From the IMG/VR virus record IMGVR_UViG_3300049826_000052, positions 1-23,608 of that record: 23,608 nucleotides of DNA; one strand, written 5' to 3'. Position numbers and translations under genes: made by a program. Origin of the DNA: a virus. The notes beneath the pieces were generated by a model. That model was given only the letters and a program-made list of their open reading frames with translations, had not been told where the DNA came from and searched no databases. Below, in pieces: positions 21,100 to 23,608 of this stretch. Within the stretch, counting starts at the first letter, position 1. Each line of letters begins with the position of its first letter.

Positions 21100-22202
21100 G
21101 AGTTTTTGATTCAAACTGGACTGTAGCTAATAAATCAATAAGTTCTGCAGCCACATTATACCCAGAAACAAACTTGTATGATCAGCGCAGAACAAAAACA
21201 TGGCGCTCTAGTGGATATTGGGAAGTAGTTTCTGGTTCTAACACTATTGTTTTTAGAGAGACAATCGGCGTAGATCTAACTGCCACGGTTACTGCTGGAG
21301 AATATACAACCGCAACTCTTATTACTGCCATTAAGTCCGCACTAGAGGCTGCTGGCGCTTCCACTTACACCGTCTCTGTTCACACGGATGGGAGACTAAA
21401 GATAGTTTCTGATGGATTAGGCGGGGGCGGTGTATTTCAATTAAGAGTTACTGCAGCGACTGCTTTCCCAGCATTAATTGGTTATGATACTTCAGCGGAC
21501 AAGACCGGATCTCTTACATACATTGCAGACTTACTTAGAATACATTCTTCTGAGTGGATAGAATGGGATATGGGATTTCCGATTAATCCAACTGCTTTTG
21601 CTATTGTTTCAGATAGAAATAAAGAGCTAATTATTTCTCCTTCTGCAGTTATCAAGATCCAAGGCAACCCAACAAATAATTGGTCTAGTCCTTCTGTAGA
21701 AATAACAGTTCCTTTTAGTGATTACGTACTTGCTTACGAAAATACTGCAGGATTTCACACATCGGCGCTTAGGTATTGGCGTTTTTACTTGGAAGACAAA
21801 GACAATCCATTTCAGTATGTCGAATTTGGGGCTGTATTCTTCGGAGAATCTTTTGTAACCGCGCGGGGCTGTGCAGTATTCCCACTAGAGACTAATTTTG
21901 TAGATAGATCGACGGTAGTTTTCACTGAGAATGGTCAAAAGTATTCCACAAAGAAACCAAAAACACAGACTTACGGGATTTCTTGGGAAGGATTAACAAA
22001 GGAAGACTTAGAGAGGTATGATGAAATATTCCATGAATTTGGTTTGCATAATTCTTTCTTTATTTCTCTTGATCCAGATGAGGCATTTAGTACAGATTCA
22101 TCTGCCAGCGTTAGGTATGTTAAGTTTGACGATGCACCAAGAGCGCGGCTAATATCTCCAAACAACTGGTCTATGGACTGGACGATTACGGAGGAAGTAT
22201 GA
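21096..22202 (+). CDS. Distal tail protein with domain shared with tail tube
   Basis: The 368-residue protein starts overlapping the tape measure stop (ATGA). Its N-terminus (VFDSNWTVANKSISSAATLYPETNLYDQRRTKTW) is a discoidin-like beta start seen in phage tail proteins after the tape measure. Residues about 50-145 form the domain also inserted in the tube protein. The rest is beta-rich (WIEWDMG, VEITVPFSDYVLAYENTAGFHTSALRYWRFYL). The position suggests a distal tail (Dit-like) hub, with the added domains on the outside. The exact family is not certain. Confidence 0.65.
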   Translation: MRVFDSNWTVANKSISSAATLYPETNLYDQRRTKTWRSSGYWEVVSGSNTIVFRETIGVDLTATVTAGEYTTATLITAIKSALEAAGASTYTVSVHTDGRLKIVSDGLGGGGVFQLRVTAATAFPALIGYDTSADKTGSLTYIADLLRIHSSEWIEWDMGFPINPTAFAIVSDRNKELIISPSAVIKIQGNPTNNWSSPSVEITVPFSDYVLAYENTAGFHTSALRYWRFYLEDKDNPFQYVEFGAVFFGESFVTARGCAVFPLETNFVDRSTVVFTENGQKYSTKKPKTQTYGISWEGLTKEDLERYDEIFHEFGLHNSFFISLDPDEAFSTDSSASVRYVKFDDAPRARLISPNNWSMDWTITEEV

Positions 22203-22669
22203 GTTGGAGAATGATTGGCAGGCCATATTCTACTGCAGATATTGGAACATTTGGGCAAAGGATTAGGATAAACAGCAACATTTCTCTTATTGGTGCGCAG
22301 GTTGGTTTATTATTTTACAACAACCCTTCTTTTACTTCGATTAACTTAAAGATTTATAGCGACTCTGCTAGCTCGACTCCTGGGAAATTGATTCACACAT
22401 CTACTAATAGCTGGACGAAAGCACAGCTTCAGACGCTAGATCATGCTTATAAAAATATTGGGTTTACTTTTTCAAAGCCGCTTTTGAAGAATAACCTATT
22501 CTACCACTTTGTATTAGACGCCGTTGCCTATACTGGTAACGATAGTGCTCATATTGCATGGAGAATATCCTATCCCGATCCACAGTATACTACTGGTTTA
22601 ACTTTGGACGCAGCCCACGGTGACAATCATCCTTTTGAGCTATCTTTGGTGGGCGATGAGTTACAATGA
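22199..22669 (+). CDS. Tail-tip protein with lectin-like beta sandwich
   Basis: GGAGG precedes the ATG, which overlaps the previous stop. The 156-residue protein has a beta-sandwich pattern (VGLLFYNNPSFTSINLKIYSDSASSTPGKLI, then KNIGFTFSKPLLKNNLFYHFVLDA, and SAHIAWRISYPDPQY) resembling small binding domains of phage tails and cell-surface proteins. It may bind glycans at the tail tip or act as an accessory to the distal tail protein. No catalytic residues were noticed. Confidence 0.6.
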   Translation: MSWRMIGRPYSTADIGTFGQRIRINSNISLIGAQVGLLFYNNPSFTSINLKIYSDSASSTPGKLIHTSTNSWTKAQLQTLDHAYKNIGFTFSKPLLKNNLFYHFVLDAVAYTGNDSAHIAWRISYPDPQYTTGLTLDAAHGDNHPFELSLVGDELQ

Positions 22670-23608
22670 TAATGCACTTTTATCGTCTGTTGATTCAAAC
22701 GTTTTCATTAAAGCGAAACCATCTATCCATGTTACTTCTGCGAATGGGTTTTCTTGGTCTATATATTCTGGCAATGTATGGGTTGGCTCTTGGAGCGGCG
22801 GTTATGTTGTTAATGTCTATAACGGAACAGATGAGCAGACATTAGAAGTAGACGCCGCATCTGTTGGCGTAAACGAATATTATTATGATCATGATGCAAA
22901 ACAGATTTACTTATATTCAACAGTTAATCCAAACACCGCCAATACATTTGTAATAACTTATGAAGTTTATTGGAGCACGCTAGAAGCTGCGCACGGACGC
23001 GTTCCAAGTTCTAGCTTAACGCCTGTTATTTGGGAAAACAGAATAGTAAAAGCTCCAGTTATTAATGAAGGACAGCCTGATTCTACTTTTGGTTTTCTAC
23101 CAATCAACGGAGGATCTGTTGAACTAGAAATGGCCAGCGGAGAGCTTAACGATTTATTTGTTAAGTCTTCTTTTAGTAGGGCGCAAGTTGAAGTTTGGCA
23201 TCTTCTTGGAGACTTGTCTGTTGTTAACTTCTACAACATATTTTTGGGAGTTATAGATAGAGTTGAAGTCAATGAAAATACAGTTAGTCTATCGCTACTA
23301 AATAACCAGTATTTTTTAGATCAAACATACCTTGGAGCTAAATACTTTTCAAAGTCCACGTTTGCAAATCTTGATCCTTCAGCGGAAGAGGGTAAGTGGC
23401 CGATTAGGAAAGTTTACGGGAGAGTAATTGGTTTTATCCCTGTAAACATTGATTTCTCTGATACGCCATCGACTACAAATAATAGAGACTGGGTTGTATC
23501 TCAGGGGCAATCAAACAAAGCATCCTATGATATAAATCAGGACCATACTGGTACAAATACAGCTACGCAAACAGCAATAAATGATACTGATAACTATATT
23601 GATGTTGG
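22656..23608 (+). CDS. Tail protein, cut by window end
   Basis: ATG 22656 overlaps the previous gene by 14 bases and the frame stays open for 317 codons to the end of the window, so the C-terminus is missing. The N-terminal part (FSWSIYSGNVWVGSWSGG, VITYEVYWST) is beta-rich. A later part (VELEMASGELNDLFVKSSFSRAQVEVWHLLGD, FYNIFLGVIDRVEVNENTVSLSLLN) resembles the hub region of siphovirus tail proteins that set up the baseplate ring, and KVYGRVIGFIPVNI follows. It is probably a tail hub or tip protein. The ribosome binding site is weak. Confidence 0.65.
   Translation, partial: MSYNDNALLSSVDSNVFIKAKPSIHVTSANGFSWSIYSGNVWVGSWSGGYVVNVYNGTDEQTLEVDAASVGVNEYYYDHDAKQIYLYSTVNPNTANTFVITYEVYWSTLEAAHGRVPSSSLTPVIWENRIVKAPVINEGQPDSTFGFLPINGGSVELEMASGELNDLFVKSSFSRAQVEVWHLLGDLSVVNFYNIFLGVIDRVEVNENTVSLSLLNNQYFLDQTYLGAKYFSKSTFANLDPSAEEGKWPIRKVYGRVIGFIPVNIDFSDTPSTTNNRDWVVSQGQSNKASYDINQDHTGTNTATQTAINDTDNYIDV

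Overview
The window is a 23.6 kb piece of a tailed double-stranded DNA phage or prophage. Every gene I can support lies on the + strand, and most neighbours overlap by a few bases (ATGA, TAATG or GTGA junctions). The order small terminase, large terminase, portal, scaffold, major capsid protein, head-surface proteins, connector, tail terminator, tail tube, frameshifted tail-assembly chaperone, tape measure and distal tail proteins is that of a long-tailed siphovirus. There is no sheath gene beside the tube gene. There is no protease gene or domain between portal and capsid protein, so head assembly probably follows an SPP1/P22-like scaffold scheme. Three small lipoproteins with lipoboxes, one of them a lysozyme-fold wall hydrolase, suggest a Gram-negative (diderm) host. 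I cannot name the host.

Region 1-204 is an AT-rich leader with a plausible promoter. Region 205-4732 is an accessory and lysis region. It holds a tiny lipoprotein, a lipoprotein with a zinc-protease HELGH motif, several small unknowns, an alanine-repeat protein, a protein with a fresh 60-bp tandem duplication, a lipoprotein transglycosylase and an M15-type peptidase. Region 4733-6739 holds a DnaQ-like exonuclease with a C-terminal zinc ribbon, a small unknown, and two diverged copies of a gp10-like neck/tail-completion protein placed unusually upstream of the terminase. On the + strand this region has clearly more C than G, unlike the sequence on either side.

Region 6769-11404 is the packaging and capsid core. 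Region 11411-14824 holds a series of small beta-rich proteins, probably head decoration or fibre proteins, three of which carry what looks like the same terminal module. A patatin-like phospholipase with an intact Ser-Asp dyad (14821-15624) is translationally coupled into this virion operon. Region 15628-16928 holds the connector and tail terminator. Region 16942-23608 holds the tail tube, a textbook -1 frameshift cassette (GGGAAAG followed by a 7-bp hairpin) that yields the chaperone fusion, the tape measure, and distal tail proteins, the last one cut by the window end.

Points that most deserve attention are the phospholipase among virion genes, the complete frameshift signal, the tandem neck paralogues upstream of the terminase, a domain shared by the tail tube and the distal tail protein, a 13-bp GNRA-capped hairpin just after the capsid gene, and the surface-lipoprotein protease. 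No tRNA, CRISPR array, insertion sequence or integrase was seen.
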